Assembly: GCA_021234155.1 (NCBI GenBank) | Contig: JAJEKV010000005.1 | Coordinates: 22,023,584-22,087,583 of the forward strand | Direction of reading: 5' to 3' | Length of the DNA: 64,000 bases | Source: Isoetes taiwanensis | Lineage: Eukaryota > Streptophyta > Lycopodiopsida > Isoetales > Isoetaceae | In this document: piece by piece, positions 48,051 through 59,660 of the stretch | How positions within the stretch are numbered: position 1 is the first letter of the stretch | How the letters are laid out: the number at the start of each line of letters is the position of its first letter | Translations under genes and position numbers: made by a program | The notes under the pieces: generated by a model | Told to the model about the DNA's origin: nothing | What the model saw: the letters and a program-made list of their open reading frames with translations, nothing else | Database searches by the model: none

Positions 48051-49790
48051 TGGAGGCACTACCTGTTGGGAAGGAAGTTCCAGCTGGATACGGATCATCA
48101 GAGCCTCCAATATGTGTTCACGCAACCACATCTCAATCTGAGGCAGCGAAGGTGGATGGAGTTCCTCGAAGAATACGATTTTGTTATAGTTTATAAGTCG
48201 GGGAAGCTCAATGTGGTAGCAGATGCGCTTTCAAGGCATCCTCTGACAACAAGAGTTCACTGCAACGCAATCTCGACGCTCACCAGCGAGTTCGGAAGGA
48301 AGATCGAAGAAACCTTGTCGACAGATGCAGACTTCAAGGAAGTGTGGGCGAGCATGTGCAAAGAGGCAAGAACAGATAAGGAGAGGGAGACCTTCAAGAA
48401 TTTTAAGAAGGAAGATAACCTTTTGTACCATAAGAATAAGTTGTGTGTGCCTGAATCATCAGGAGTGAGGAAGTTGATTCTCCACGACACCCACAACAGT
48501 CCAATAGCAGCAGTTATTATTGGTCAGGGATGAAGAAGCAGATAGCTCGCTACATCAAAGAGTGTTAGTTGTGTCAGCAGACGAAGGCAGAGCAGCTTCG
48601 AATTCCAGGAGCATTGGAACCATTAACAGTGTCGAACGCTAAGTGAGAAGTCATTTGGACTTCATAACAGGGCTCCCGAGGACAGCAAGAGGAAAAGATG
48701 CCCTGATGGTTGTGGTCGACAAGCTGGCGAAGATGGCACACTTTGTGCCTTGCAGGACCACTGACACAGCCTTGGATACAACGGCTCTCTTCACCAAGGA
48801 AATCTTCAGGCTCCATGGTATGCCAAGAGAGATCATCTCCGACAGAGACTCGAAGTTCCGGAATGCCTTTTGGCAGGATCTTTTTGCAAGCGCATGCCCT
48901 TTCTGGTTGGGAGTTTGCTATTTTAGGCGCAGTTCTGCATCACCATCTCATCGGCGCTGTCCATGAGCACGACCTATCATCCTCAGACGAATGGGAAAAC
49001 AGAACGGACCAACAGAATCTTGGAAGATATGCTAAGAAACTACGGCTGGAACAAGCAGACTAAGTGGGAAGATTATATTCACTTGGTTGAGTTCGCTTAT
49101 AATAGCACCAAGCAGGAATCATCTCATATGTCGCCATTCATGATCAACTACGGCTACCAATGTCTGACTCCAGCACAACCCTGTGTCAAAGGTAGAGGTT
49201 TCGCAGCAAATGTTGGCCGACATGCAGCAGCTGGTAGAAGAGGTCCGAGGATATCTTCTTGCAGCAAGGAGTCGACAAAAGAGTGTCGCCGACAAGCACC
49301 GGACAGTCAGAGAGTTCGAGGTTGGCGACAACGTCTGGCTCAAGATCAAAGTGAAGCAGGCAAAGCTCCGCATCGGAAATTGTAAGAAGCTTGCTCCAAG
49401 GTGGGCTGGCCCCTTTAGAATAGTCAAGAGAGTAGGTAACCAGTCCTACAAGTTAGAGAGCACACCTGAAAATTCATAAAGACTTCCACGTGAATTTGCT
49501 GAAGAAGCATACTCCAAACCCGTAAGAAGTCTTGGACACGCCAACATTGTTGGAAATGACAGAAGAGCAGCTAGAGATAGTCCCAGACTTGATCAAGAAG
49601 ACAAAGAGATCAGAGTTTCTCCAATCTGGTCAAGTGGAACCACTTGCCGGTGGAAGACGCGACGTGGGTACTTAAGCAGGACTTGATAAGGCAGTACCCG
49701 CAGTTCATGGAGCAATGGGACGACAAGGTCATCTCCGAAGTAATCAGCTCAGGCATGTCGAATTACGATAGATTAATTTCATGTGTAGTT
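48030..49790 (+). mobile_element. Ty3/gypsy retrotransposon, second element (RNase H end to integrase C-terminus)
   Basis: A different Ty3 lineage joined to the first in another frame. It opens inside RNase H (ALRIWRHYLLGRKFQLDTDH, YKSGKLNVVADALSRHP), then the integrase zinc-finger region (a TAG stands where Gln is usual in EC-LCQQTKAEQ), the core (LDFITGLPRTARGKDALMVV, IISDRDSKF, TTYHPQTNGKTERTNRILED) and a C-terminal domain (EFEVGDNVWLK, WAGPFRIVKRVGNQSYKLES). The end LPVEDATWVLKQDLIRQYPQ (about 49641-49700) is a chromodomain-like tail typical of chromovirus-type Ty3 elements. Frameshifts occur at about 48885 and 49470. It lacks gag, protease and reverse transcriptase. Confidence 0.9.
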
Positions 49791-50500
49791 AAGATTAATC
49801 TACACATGCAGCCTATGCTAAGTATGGGTTGCATGCGGTGATCTCTAGGACGTGGTGTAATGTCATCGTAGACATGACCGCGGTTTTGCTTGAATTAGTT
49901 AGGCAAATGGTGAACATGAGCAATGTTGCACCGTAATGTAAGCATGTCCATAGGGGAAGGACATGCGATTAAAGGTGGAAGTGAACATGGGCGAGGATGA
50001 GATCATCAGGGATGTTCTCTAGCTTAAACCCTTTGGGCCATGCTGCACTGGGGTGTGCATGATCAGGGAGGTCATGCATAAGGTAGCACCCAATCATGGG
50101 CTATGATAGGATCGCCTTAAATGACCCTTACGTTTAAACCCTCACGGGCCATGATCGAGTGCGGGGTATAGGCATTATAGGGTGCTGTCTCCACGGCCAC
50201 GATGGAAGAAACATCCTCTTCCTATGCCGGGAGATTAGTCATGCATTCATTTAGTTAATTAGATGGGTGGTTCCCTTATAACCATAATTTTATTTAATAA
50301 TTAAAATGTACTAACGTAGTATCGACCTGCAGGCCAATAGAGCGCTCCGGAGGGCAAGGAAGTCGAGCTACGAAGACTTGCAACACAAGTTTTGTTGGAA
50401 TGTGTTGCAAGGAATGAAGAGTACCTGGAAGGATTGCTAAATCTTGATAAACTTAAATGTTGTATTAAGTGAGGCTAATAAGTACCTTGCTTTAATGAAG
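49791..50500 (+). repeat. Probable 3' non-coding/LTR region of the second Ty3 element
   Basis: Non-coding sequence directly after the integrase stop, with phrase repeats ('ttaaaccct(t/c)..gggccatg' at about 50025 and 50137; 'atcatggg' and 'gatcagggaggtcatgcat') and a low-complexity AT tract near 50284. The position suggests PPT plus 3' LTR, but the LTR ends were not located. Confidence 0.4.
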
Positions 50501-50639
50501 TTATGAATTGATAAGTTATTGGGATATGTTTTAAAATATTACCTTAGGGTAATTCTAATAATTGTGTAAGTATAATCCTTCATGTTATAAGGCAGATACA
50601 TTTTTCTGCCCGGGCCTAATTTCTTCCTTACTAATTCTA

Positions 50640-51000
50640 TTGGCACGACACGTTGTGATTTGGGCATTTATTGCAGATTAGGCATTTATGACGGACAGAT
50701 GCATTTATTGCCGCCATTAATACACTGCATTTATTGCGGCCGACGTCCGCCATAGCCAGACCTGTGCTTGAACTCCGGCGCCTAGTTCTGAAGCAGAAGA
50801 CGTGCACAGACACAGCCGCCGCATCGGCTATGGCGGATAAAGCCCTAAATCCGGCGCCATTGCTCCATTTCCCTCCCCACCCTAATCGCTTTTCCGCAGT
50901 GATTGCTTCAAATCCGACAAGCAGGAGAATGCAGAGGAGCATGGAAATGCCCGAAATCGCCATTGCAAGTAGTTGTGTGAGCAATCAGTGATCTATGGGT
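50640..51000 (+). CDS. Possible first exon of an unrecognised gene
   Basis: A GC-richer patch in AT-rich surroundings. An ATG at about 50829 in the context 'cggctATGGCGGATAAAGCC' opens about 53 codons beginning MADKALNPAPLLHFPPHP, ending in TGA near 50990. An inverted repeat, CCGCCATAGCC (about 50748) against GGCTATGGCGG (about 50825), surrounds the start. No domain was recognised. Either a short 5' exon or a fortuitous frame. Confidence 0.25.
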
Positions 51001-52801
51001 ACTTATACATTGTGCAGAAGTGGCCATGCATATCTTGAGATCAAAAGCGTCCATGCGTCCATTTAGCATGCAACATTGGTTCAATGAAATCGCGCTTGGG
51101 CCATGGTTACCCAGGGCATAAGTTTTGCATGCTGAAGGTAAAAAATGTTAGTAAAGTTCCCATAGAAAATGTTTGGCACCTTCTATCTGCCACAGGAGTT
51201 TGTTGGTACACCATGAATAGTTGGCTATTCTCCTGAGTTTTTCCGTTTTCCCCTGCTTGGCTCCTTTCCAAGATCAGGTGGCCGGGTCACACCAGCATCT
51301 GCAAGAACAGGCAACTTCTTCACTGGATCTGAGCTCAGGATTATTGGGTTGTAGTTTCTGGAGCTTAAATTCGTGCACTGGTTGTTGCCGAAACCCTAAT
51401 ATCGTAGGGGCTTGCTGTTGTAGTTTTGGATCGACATAGCCATAGCCTGGAATCTCGCACTGCTTGCTTCTGGACACAGATGTGCATCGCTTCTGGATCG
51501 GTTCAATGCCAGAAGCAGGGAGCAGACATCAACAACAGCTTCATCTGGCGACGCCCCTGCTTTGCAAGGTAAACTTTGTGTTTAATATAAACTCTATTGT
51601 TTGTTGATTTCTGCATGTGATATGATATGCTTTTAGAGAGACAGAGCCACGGTTCTGGGCAAAAACCAGCATTAGTTTTTGGAGTTGACAAGTTCCAGTG
51701 TTTGCAAGATGTATTTCGAGCAAGAGATTTGGGGCCCCATTTGGAGTACATATGCAGGCAATTGGCGACTCTATATGAGACAAATCGAGCCTCTGTATTA
51801 AGCAGGGCTTTGTGATCTCAGTAGACAATATGTTTGCACGTCTATATCTTCATATTACTCCAGTAGGAAATCAAGGTAAGGTCCACTTTTACACAGAATG
51901 AAAACAAACTTCATTGATTTAATCTCATTGAATTGATTTATTCAGGTGAAGCAAACTTTTTTACACTTCGTCGCTGTACACATCAGGACTTTCCTGTCCA
52001 ATAAACAGCATGTTTTATGCAGGCCATTTTAACAATAAATTCTTCCTTTCCCAGGATGTATCTAAGCTGTGGAGTGAGAAGTGGAAAGTATGGTGGAAAT
52101 TGAGTAGATATTGTCCTATGCTAGAAATAGATGATGAGAGATTTGCCATCATGATCTGATAGGCAGCTGAATTTATCTTTCCAATCTGTGTATGTATTAT
52201 TGTCCCTAATGCAATTGAATGAACAACAAATCTTTTCCATTGGTCAAGACTATGCCTCAAAATTTTGTTCATGACCTTTTCTTCCTTACTCGAGTCTCCA
52301 CCTGAAGAAAGGTTGCGACCGAGTAGGAGTTCAAGTTATCTATGGTAAGAAACAATACTACTAATGCTGAATAATGCTGAATGGATGGTTTTAAGGACAA
52401 TCCTCTTAAATTTGTTAAAACAATGACATGACAGCAGCTCTACCATATAGAAATATCATCGTTATGACTGCCAATAATACCTAGATGCATTGATGGTTTG
52501 GGTAATTTAGCATTCTTTTATTAGCTTCTTTCAGCCTATTTCTCCTATAGCATTGTATAATCGTGTTATAGGGATATATATATGGTCTATAGAATTATAT
52601 CCTATATATGATGACTCCATCATCGTCTTATAAACCACCATCGGCACGCTTGAAAGCATGATATTGGCGGAGAATGTCAACTTTATATCGCATGTTCTGA
52701 ATCCATAGCCATAGCAGCCATAGGTGTAGTGGGAATACTATGGTCCTTGACCACATCACTGGTAAGTGACTAGAGGCAGGGGGTTGAGAAAGAGAAACGT
52801 T
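51001..52801. other. Intron-like or intergenic sequence with one possible exon
   Basis: Mostly AT-rich. The stretch 51636-51800 follows a plausible acceptor ('tatgcttttag') and reads KPALVFGVDKFQCLQDVFRA and PHLEYICRQLATLYETN, the only protein-like segment here; the family is not recognised and no flanking exons were found. The rest holds nothing that I can identify. Confidence 0.3.
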
Positions 52802-52824
52802 CGCGGCGGCCTTGGGCCGCCGCG
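52802..52824. repeat. Perfect GC-rich hairpin
   Basis: CGCGGCGGCC, loop TTG, GGCCGCCGCG: a perfect 10-bp stem with a 3-base loop, in AT-rich surroundings, just upstream of the LTR fragment. Confidence 0.95.
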
Positions 52825-52849
52825 ATAAGTTTCTTGTAATAATAAATTG

Positions 52850-54503
52850 TATGCATCAAGTTGGTTGCAGGACAAGAAGAACCCAAGGTGGGGAGACCCA
52901 CGATGCTACAGATAGCATCATTTCAAGATGGGGAGAATGTGATGTTCCAGCACAGTATATGGTCCCAGGACGTATACTGTATTGCATCGTCACGCGTACA
53001 CGCCATCCCAATTGACGTGTACGCCGACGTGTAGCTAAGCAAGTAGCGCCCTAGGGGAGGCAACTTGCAAGTGTGTGCACATTTATTCATGTGTGCACTT
53101 TAGCCCACTTAAATAATAAGTGGGCAAGTGGGCCAAGTGGGGGCTACATCCACTTACCCCACAAGGGCAAGTGGCACGATCTCAAGGGTTGATGGAAACC
53201 CTAGCCCTAACTTATAGCCTATGTAAGGTATCCAAACCCTAACTTTCCATTTTCGTCCACAGCCTTCTAGAGCTCCATTTCGCTTGCTCCAAGAGCCAAT
53301 CTTGGCTCCCGAAGAGCCTAGCTCATCAGCTTTCCTTTCGGGCTTCATCTTCAAGCAGTTCTGCAGCATGGACGCGTTCAGAACAGGAGGAGCAAGCCAG
53401 AGATCAGGTATTTTGCCAATTCAATAGTCTAATCCGCCTTCCACGCATAGAGTAAGTAGGTTTAGCCTATTGAATTGCCCATAGCAGCCATCTAGACCTC
53501 TAGATATCAAGCCATAACTAAAGAACCTAACTTCTGTGATTTAGATTAAATCTTGTTCTTTAGTTCTTCTATGATATGTATGTGATGATGATCTCTGTGG
53601 AATCATTGTATTGGGAAGGGGGGTAGAGGCCCTAAAAGCCTAGTAGTTTGATGCTCCTAGTAGTCCTCTTTAATGCACTATTAAATTCGGCCTGTGTACA
53701 AGAAGCACACCTGGTTGTGGGTGGAGGGACCAGACTGGCTTACAAGGAGGTTCATGTCCTGGCTCATGATCACGTCCCTCTGGTAGTAAAGCCTATCGGG
53801 GACTACAGTGCACTAGACCTAATGCTCTGCCACTGCGTGCGGGCTTTGCATGGGTTCGACACTCTTGGTGTGTTGTACACCGTCCATGGAGTTGGTCGAT
53901 GCAGGCGGTGGCCCTCTAGTCACCTTGAGTCGGTATACCCAGCCTACGGTGGGAGCAATCCCTACCCGCCCCATCGGGCTGGGGAGATGCAACCCGAGGA
54001 GTAGCCCCTCGGCTATGCATCCCGTGGGCTCTGATCAAGTCCCAAGACCTTTCAACCTACTGCGCAAAGTGTGCACGGGAGGGGCGGATGGGCGGACTAC
54101 CCAATTGCCATGTTCCTATGCCCGACCAACTCCCTTTGTTATTGCACTCATGCAATTTTGACCTCACGGAGACCCAAGCTTGTCGGTCCATCCACATTAA
54201 TGCGAACTTGGGTAGACTTTCCATATGTGATGTACTGATCTCTGTCTATGCAGATATGTGGTGAGCCATCCTTCGTGATGGTCATGTGATGTTGATGTAT
54301 GTATACTTACATGTAGGTTACGCTTCCGCAGCTAGGTAGGCCATGAGGGAGATAGGGAAAAATGACCCCTTCATTCTTCCCACTGGAACTCGTCAAGGTT
54401 GCAGTGATACGTGGAGGGCCTTGTATCAGCATGGAGCTGGTATGAGGGATGAACTCCTGTTTGTATACGGTGAGTGCACCGTATATGAGTAGGGGACGTC
54501 ACA
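52850..54503 (+). mobile_element. 3' end and LTR of a Ty3-type element
   Basis: A polypurine tract (AAGATGGGGAGAA, ending at 52937), with 'aaggtggggaga' shortly before it, precedes TGTGATGTTCC at 52938. The probable other end is GGACGTCACA at 54494-54503, so the termini are near-perfect inverted repeats (TGTGA.GT.CC). This gives an LTR of about 1.57 kb. Inside it, the AT-rich zone, the 'aactttccattttcgtccac' region and a long GC-richer tail fit LTR structure. An open frame of 118 codons at 53648-54004 has no recognisable domain and is taken as fortuitous. No direct flanking duplication was found, as expected for a truncated element. Confidence 0.6.
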
Positions 54504-55099
54504 GTTGCTGCAAAGAAAGCCAACTCTTTCATGAGGGGTTCGCGTGTAATGTATGCAAGTTCTTTGAAGAGGCATGAAGGTACTGACCATCAATGGGACA
54601 TGATGGAATTAGACAAAAATGATGAGCCTATTGATGCACTAGTAAATTGCCCACCCTTAGTGGGCTTTACATGTGATTGTTCATCTTTTGTGATTATTTC
54701 ATGTGATTGTTTACTTGAACAATACTCGGAATGAGTTATTTAGTTTTTTGGGTTTAAAGGTTGGTTTACGTTAAATTTCTTTAAACATGGAACTATTAGT
54801 ATTGTAATGCATTGCTTAAACATTGGAACTCATAATCCAACGTTCCATACAACACAATTTAGAACAGAAGTATCAAACTTATTAAGATATCCACATGCTT
54901 CAAAATTTCGTCTTGTATTGCCATCATTTGATTTCTAGTTCATGTCAGGAACAAAGCAAATATTACGCTTGAAGTTATAGCTTGAAGTTATATTCCAATT
55001 AATCTGCCATATCTCCAGCAATATAAGGTAGCAATCTAAATTCATTTAGATTGAAGAATCATCTTTAAAACATCATAAGTTCCAGCTGACAAATGCAAC
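54504..55099. other. Intergenic sequence, no gene recognised
   Basis: AT-rich; no feature was recognised between the LTR and the DWF1 pseudogene. Confidence 0.5.
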
Positions 55100-56165
55100 T
55101 TTAGTTTCTGCATGCTGGTAAAACCAAGACTTAAACCACCAATCAACAGAGTTAATCTTAGCCCTTCATTTTGGCTTCTTCCTTGGAAGCATATCGATCA
55201 ATCATCATGACACCATCAGTTGGATTGTAAATCATGCCTTCAACAAAATCAGGTACTTTGTCGAAATTATCTTGATCCCCATCCTTGGAGCAAAAAGAAT
55301 CAATATACGTTGTGCAAGATCTCGCAAAGAACCCTTGATAGGAGTATAAGTAAGACGCTAGCATTGTTATAAACCAGCTGGATATTCAGCCAGAATACAT
55401 ATTCAGCCAGAATGCCTTCTCATGCTTGCCTGACTGCTTCAAAATGCAAATGGAACTACATGACGCGATTGAATGTGCACTGAGATGAAAGCACCAAAGG
55501 ACAAACAAAACTTCAGCCAAACTCCAACTTTACATGACATAAAATAATGCTAGACAAAATCTCACTCAAACATAACCAAGCCCTTTCAGCATTAGCAACA
55601 TGTATCCTCAATGCATCAGGCAGAATAATTCTTAATCAACCCGAGGGACAAATGTAGCTCAGATATACAGGAAGCTTCTCAACATATGGTCCTATCAATT
55701 TCTCTTAACATTATGGTTAAGTACAAAATCAGCTTAATCTCTGCGGCCACAAGCAGACCAAGGGTGCCTTGCAACCAAGGAATGCAATGAAACATATCTG
55801 AATATTCATTGTCTCTAGTTGCTCTAACTAATGTCCCGTTAGAAAGAAGGATTTCATAAGCCACTATAGTGTCAGAAAACAAACCGTAGATATGAGAACT
55901 CCCTTCGATTCCGTATCCATTGATAAGGCCACCAACACTGAGATCGTCTAACTCCACAACAACAGCCAGTGCCAAACCCATGGGAACTGTGACTCTTGTA
56001 ATCTGACCCATCAATACCAAAGGCTTTATCCAAGGTTTCCTGGCTGTGCACACCAGCCCATCTTTTGATGCATCCCGACTTCTCAATCTTTATCACCTTT
56101 TTAACATTCTCATTGTGCTATTTTTGCCCCCTCTTGTAAGATTTCATTGCAGAATATCGGAAGGA
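55100..56165 (-). pseudogene. DWF1: Delta(24)-sterol reductase (DWF1/DIMINUTO) pseudogene
   Basis: DWF1 is an FAD-linked, ER-bound oxidoreductase that reduces delta-24 sterols in brassinosteroid synthesis. On the minus strand the FAD-domain core is clear: SKDGLVCTARKPW, MGQITRVTVPMGLALAVVVE, LDDLSVGGLINGYGIEGSSH, IYGLFSDTIVAYEILL, ATRDNEYSDMF and LGLLVAAEIKLI (56080-55725). After about 340 bp that does not match, homology resumes at about 55360 with RLTYTPIKGSLRDLAQ, KVPDFVEGMIYNPTDGV and MIDRYASKEEAK, and fades after WWFKSWFYQHAET (about 55105). About 35 codons are missing between ARKPW and PLVLMGQ, and at least three frameshifts are present. The unmatched part ends in 'ctag' before RLTY, like an intron acceptor, so this copy is probably not a processed retrocopy. 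The N-terminus and the C-terminal half are absent. Confidence 0.9.
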
Positions 56166-56182
56166 CCACAAATATTACTATT

Positions 56183-59100
56183 TAATAAGCATACACGAAA
56201 AATAGAACAACAGAAGGAAAGCGGATTTCACATCCATCTGCTGCAGGTCTAGATCTAGGGCAGCAGCAAGAGCTAAGACAGCTCTTATAGAAGTGAGTCG
56301 AGCAACAGGGGCAAAGGTCTCGTGGTAGTCGATGCCTGCCTTTTGGGAGCACCCTCGTGCTACAAGCCTTGCTTTGTACCTGGAAATTTCATTATGTTCG
56401 TCATATTTCAGCTTAAAGACCCACTTACAAGAGATCGCCTTTCTTCCTGCGGGCAGATGGCAAAGCTCCCAAGTGTGGTTTTGGAGGAGAGATGCATATT
56501 CTTCTTCCATAGCGGTCCTCCAAAGCTTACTGTCTGGGCTGTTGACAACCTCATAATAGGTAGAGGATTCTTCTGCAGATGTCTTACTATGAAGCGCCAA
56601 GTAAGCTGAACCTTTAGGTTTCTTACTGTTCACATAGTCAAGCATCCTTGCGATTGACTTTTCTTGGGAGAGAGGATCTTCTAAGTTCAGATTCATGAGT
56701 GGGTTCTTCATCACTAAGTTCTTCTCACGACTACGGTTCGGATGGCAGATCACCTTCATCCAAAGGCATATTACTAGTTTCATCCCCATGGTGAGGAATC
56801 GAGTCATTTGAGTTGCGGCTGAGTCGGACCGGTATCATGTGCCAACTCAAGTGGCCCACGTTTATGAGGTAGCTTATTACGTCCAAGATCAAAGTTACGC
56901 TCATCAAAGGCTACACTTCCGCCTAATGATCATTTTTCTTAGTAGAGGGTACGAAAAGCTTGTATCCTTTGGTATGGTCGGCATAACCAACAAACATACA
57001 AGAAAAGGATCTATTAGGCGGTTTTGCCTTCCTTTCCTCTTTCGAGATGTGTGCATAAGCGGTCAGCCGAATACCTTGAATCCTTGAGCGTTTGGCTTCT
57101 TTCCGGTCCATGATTCCTCCGGAACACTAGTAACAAGTGCTTTAGTATGTACTTCGGTTGATGATGTATATTCTTTGTATGAGCGACTTACGCCCCAAAA
57201 CCTATGGTCAATATTCTTGGACAAAAGCATTGACGGCACATTCCAAAGATCATGCGGTTCTTCCGTTCAACCACGCCTACTTGTTGATGTTCATGAGCTG
57301 CGAGGTCTCATGAATGATGCCAATACTAGTTAAATATTCAGCAAATCCGGACCATTAAACTCGCCTCCTTGATCTGTTCTTCTTGTCTTAACTGTTTTTC
57401 CTTTATAGTTCTCAACCATATTTTTCCACTCCCTTAAAGTGATCAAAGACATCCGACTTTAAGGCAAGAAAATACACCCAATTCTTTTTACGCTAAAGTC
57501 GTCTATAATCAACAAAAATACCTTGAACCACCCAAAGGAAGTGGTGCGTCTTTGGTCCCCAAAGGTCCATATGAACTAGCTCCAAGTGTTCTTTTGCTCG
57601 AGTGCCTTTTGCCCTTTTGTAAGGCGATGCTTTCGGCTTTCCTAAGGCACAACCTTCACATAGGCGGGGCTTCTTGATTTTTGGCAAACCATCCACAAAA
57701 TTTTGATTTTTCATTTTGCAAAATTTGAAGTTTGCATGACCCATTCGTTCATGCCACAGTTCATGCCACGGCCTGGTTGCCATTGGTGGACACAACACTT
57801 AGAGCGGTGGACTGTTTTCCACACCGACTAAGTTTATATAAACCTGCCGTCCCTTTGTCCTTGTGCTAAAACAAAATTGTTCTTGTCTTTGATTATGCAT
57901 CTTACGCCTCCAAATGTTGCATATAGGTCAAACATCATCCATCTTTGATATGGAGATGAGATTAACCTCTAGTTCGGAACATAGAGGGTTTCCTTAAGGC
58001 TGACACGTCACTGCGGGCAGGTCTAACGACACGACTCCTATTCCTCGATGCTCAACCCGCCTTTTCCAATTTTTACTTTTCGGTTACCCGAAAGTTCCCT
58101 TAGATTACAGATCGGCTCCTTATTGCTTGTCATGTGATCACTAGCTCCGAATCCAAATACCGGTGCGCCTGTGGTAATTCGCCACTAGACCAAAAGATGT
58201 TTCATCAAATGAACCGCACCATGCATCATCTTCCACGCAAAACATTTACGCTACACTCGAAATCCAGGAGGTTAATACATCTGAAACTTTATGAAAAAGC
58301 CGCGATGTAATTTGGAAAAACATTTTGCCGCAGACACCTTATTAGGCCGCACCTTATTAGGTCTGCGTGTCTTGCTTTGCCATAAAGGCTCTCGCGAACC
58401 GAGATCATCGAGCCACTACCTGGTACTCCCCGGAGAATCGGTGGATGACTGTTTTTAATGGCTTTATGTCCTTGAGCATCATGCCCTTTCTTCCTTCTAA
58501 AATCCTCCTTCTCTTTCTCAACCTTCTTATGTTTTCTTTTTCTTCTATCCGGATCATGGATCAGGACAATCTCTAGCTAGATGTCCAAACTTGTTACAAT
58601 TGTAACATTTCCTAGATTCCCCGCCATCTTGTTTGCCCACCAATGCTTGACCTTCCTTGGAACCTCCCTTTCTAGAGGTGTTTCGATTCATTTCCTCCAT
58701 GAGGATTTCTTTGGGAAGACCACTCCATTTGCACATGCTCAAGATCCAATAAGGTTCTTCACGTTATTATATGTAGCGGTGCAGCCCTAACAAGAGTGCC
58801 CCTACAATCACATCATTGTCCAATGCCTTCTCCATACCCCTGCAGGTTGAAGAGCGGCTGACCTTAATTTTTGAGATATACTCTTCTGGCGATCGCATTC
58901 CTTCAACTTTGTGGTGAACACCTGCTTGCATAGAGATTGGCTTTGTTGAGAGAAATGCTTCTTTTTATATGTCAATGAAAGTTGCTCCCAAGCTTCTTTT
59001 TAGCACCTTGTCTGCAGCTTCGACTTGTGCTATCGGGTTATCATCCGGTACTTCATGACTTTGTTCCTGGCCTCCCAATCCCTTTGCATCCATCGAGAAG

Positions 59101-59446
59101 AGCTTGTCTATCGTTACCGGCTCCTTTGGGACACACACCAACGTAGAAGGTTCGGCTTTGCTATCGGGATGTTGTGAAGAAACTCCCCTTCACAACTGGC
59201 GGTGATGGGTACTACAAGAGATCGTGTGGCTTGGATGGATGGCTCGTCTTGGCTCATCCCGGACCACGATATGCCAAAGGCCTTTTCTCGCTAACTTTCC
59301 ACGAACCTTAATAAACCAAGTAGAAGGCATTGTGGAGATAACTTCTCAATCTTGCCCATTTCCCTTTGCTCATGAGACGGCTACCACCGAAAAGGATCGA
59401 GCCGCTCTAATACCATAATAAGCATACACGAAAAATAGAACAACAG
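56183..59446 (-). mobile_element. Ty1/copia retrotransposon with internal deletion
   Basis: Minus-strand order: a primer-binding site complementary to initiator tRNA-Met (TGGTATTAGAGC, 59415-59404) directly follows the 5' LTR end. Then come gag (about 59300-58750), an intact zinc knuckle CYNCNKFGHLARDC (about 58620), and a protease remnant FGASDHMTSNK (about 58150). GAG-pre-integrase and integrase start follow (WHERMGHANFKFC, CEGCALGKPKASPY, HLELVHMDLWGP; 57770-57550), then the integrase end (FVGYADHTKGYKLF, about 56980) and reverse transcriptase up to QMDVKSAF (56570-56215). There the frame is cut and joined to a 31-bp sequence identical to the LTR end next to the PBS (56183-56213 and 59416-59446). 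The rest of the polymerase, RNase H and nearly all of the 3' LTR are gone. The part right of about 56800 is full of small indels. Confidence 0.9.
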
Positions 59447-59660
59447 CGAAAGCATCTTCTATTATCTGCCTTTTCCTCTTATACAAATTAGGGCGGTGCC
59501 TAAAGTAGAAAGCAACCGCCACAATGAATTCCAGAATTAGCTCCACAGACTTAGGAGCAACCCTAGGCTTGATGCTCGATCAAACAGCAACAACTAAGGA
59601 TACATGTCATTGCTTGTAGGTTCCAATACTATTATCCATCGAAACTTAACAGCCCAATCC
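59416..59660 (-). repeat. 5' LTR of the copia element (outer end uncertain)
   Basis: The inner edge is fixed by the primer-binding site at 59415. A candidate outer end is TGTTAAGTTTCG on the minus strand (about 59652), giving about 237 bp, but the ends do not form the usual TG...CA pair and no target duplication was found, so the outer boundary is tentative. Confidence 0.45.

Noticed and set aside
53648-54004. Open frame of 118 codons
   Set aside because: It lies wholly inside the proposed LTR, has no recognisable domain and no splice or promoter context.
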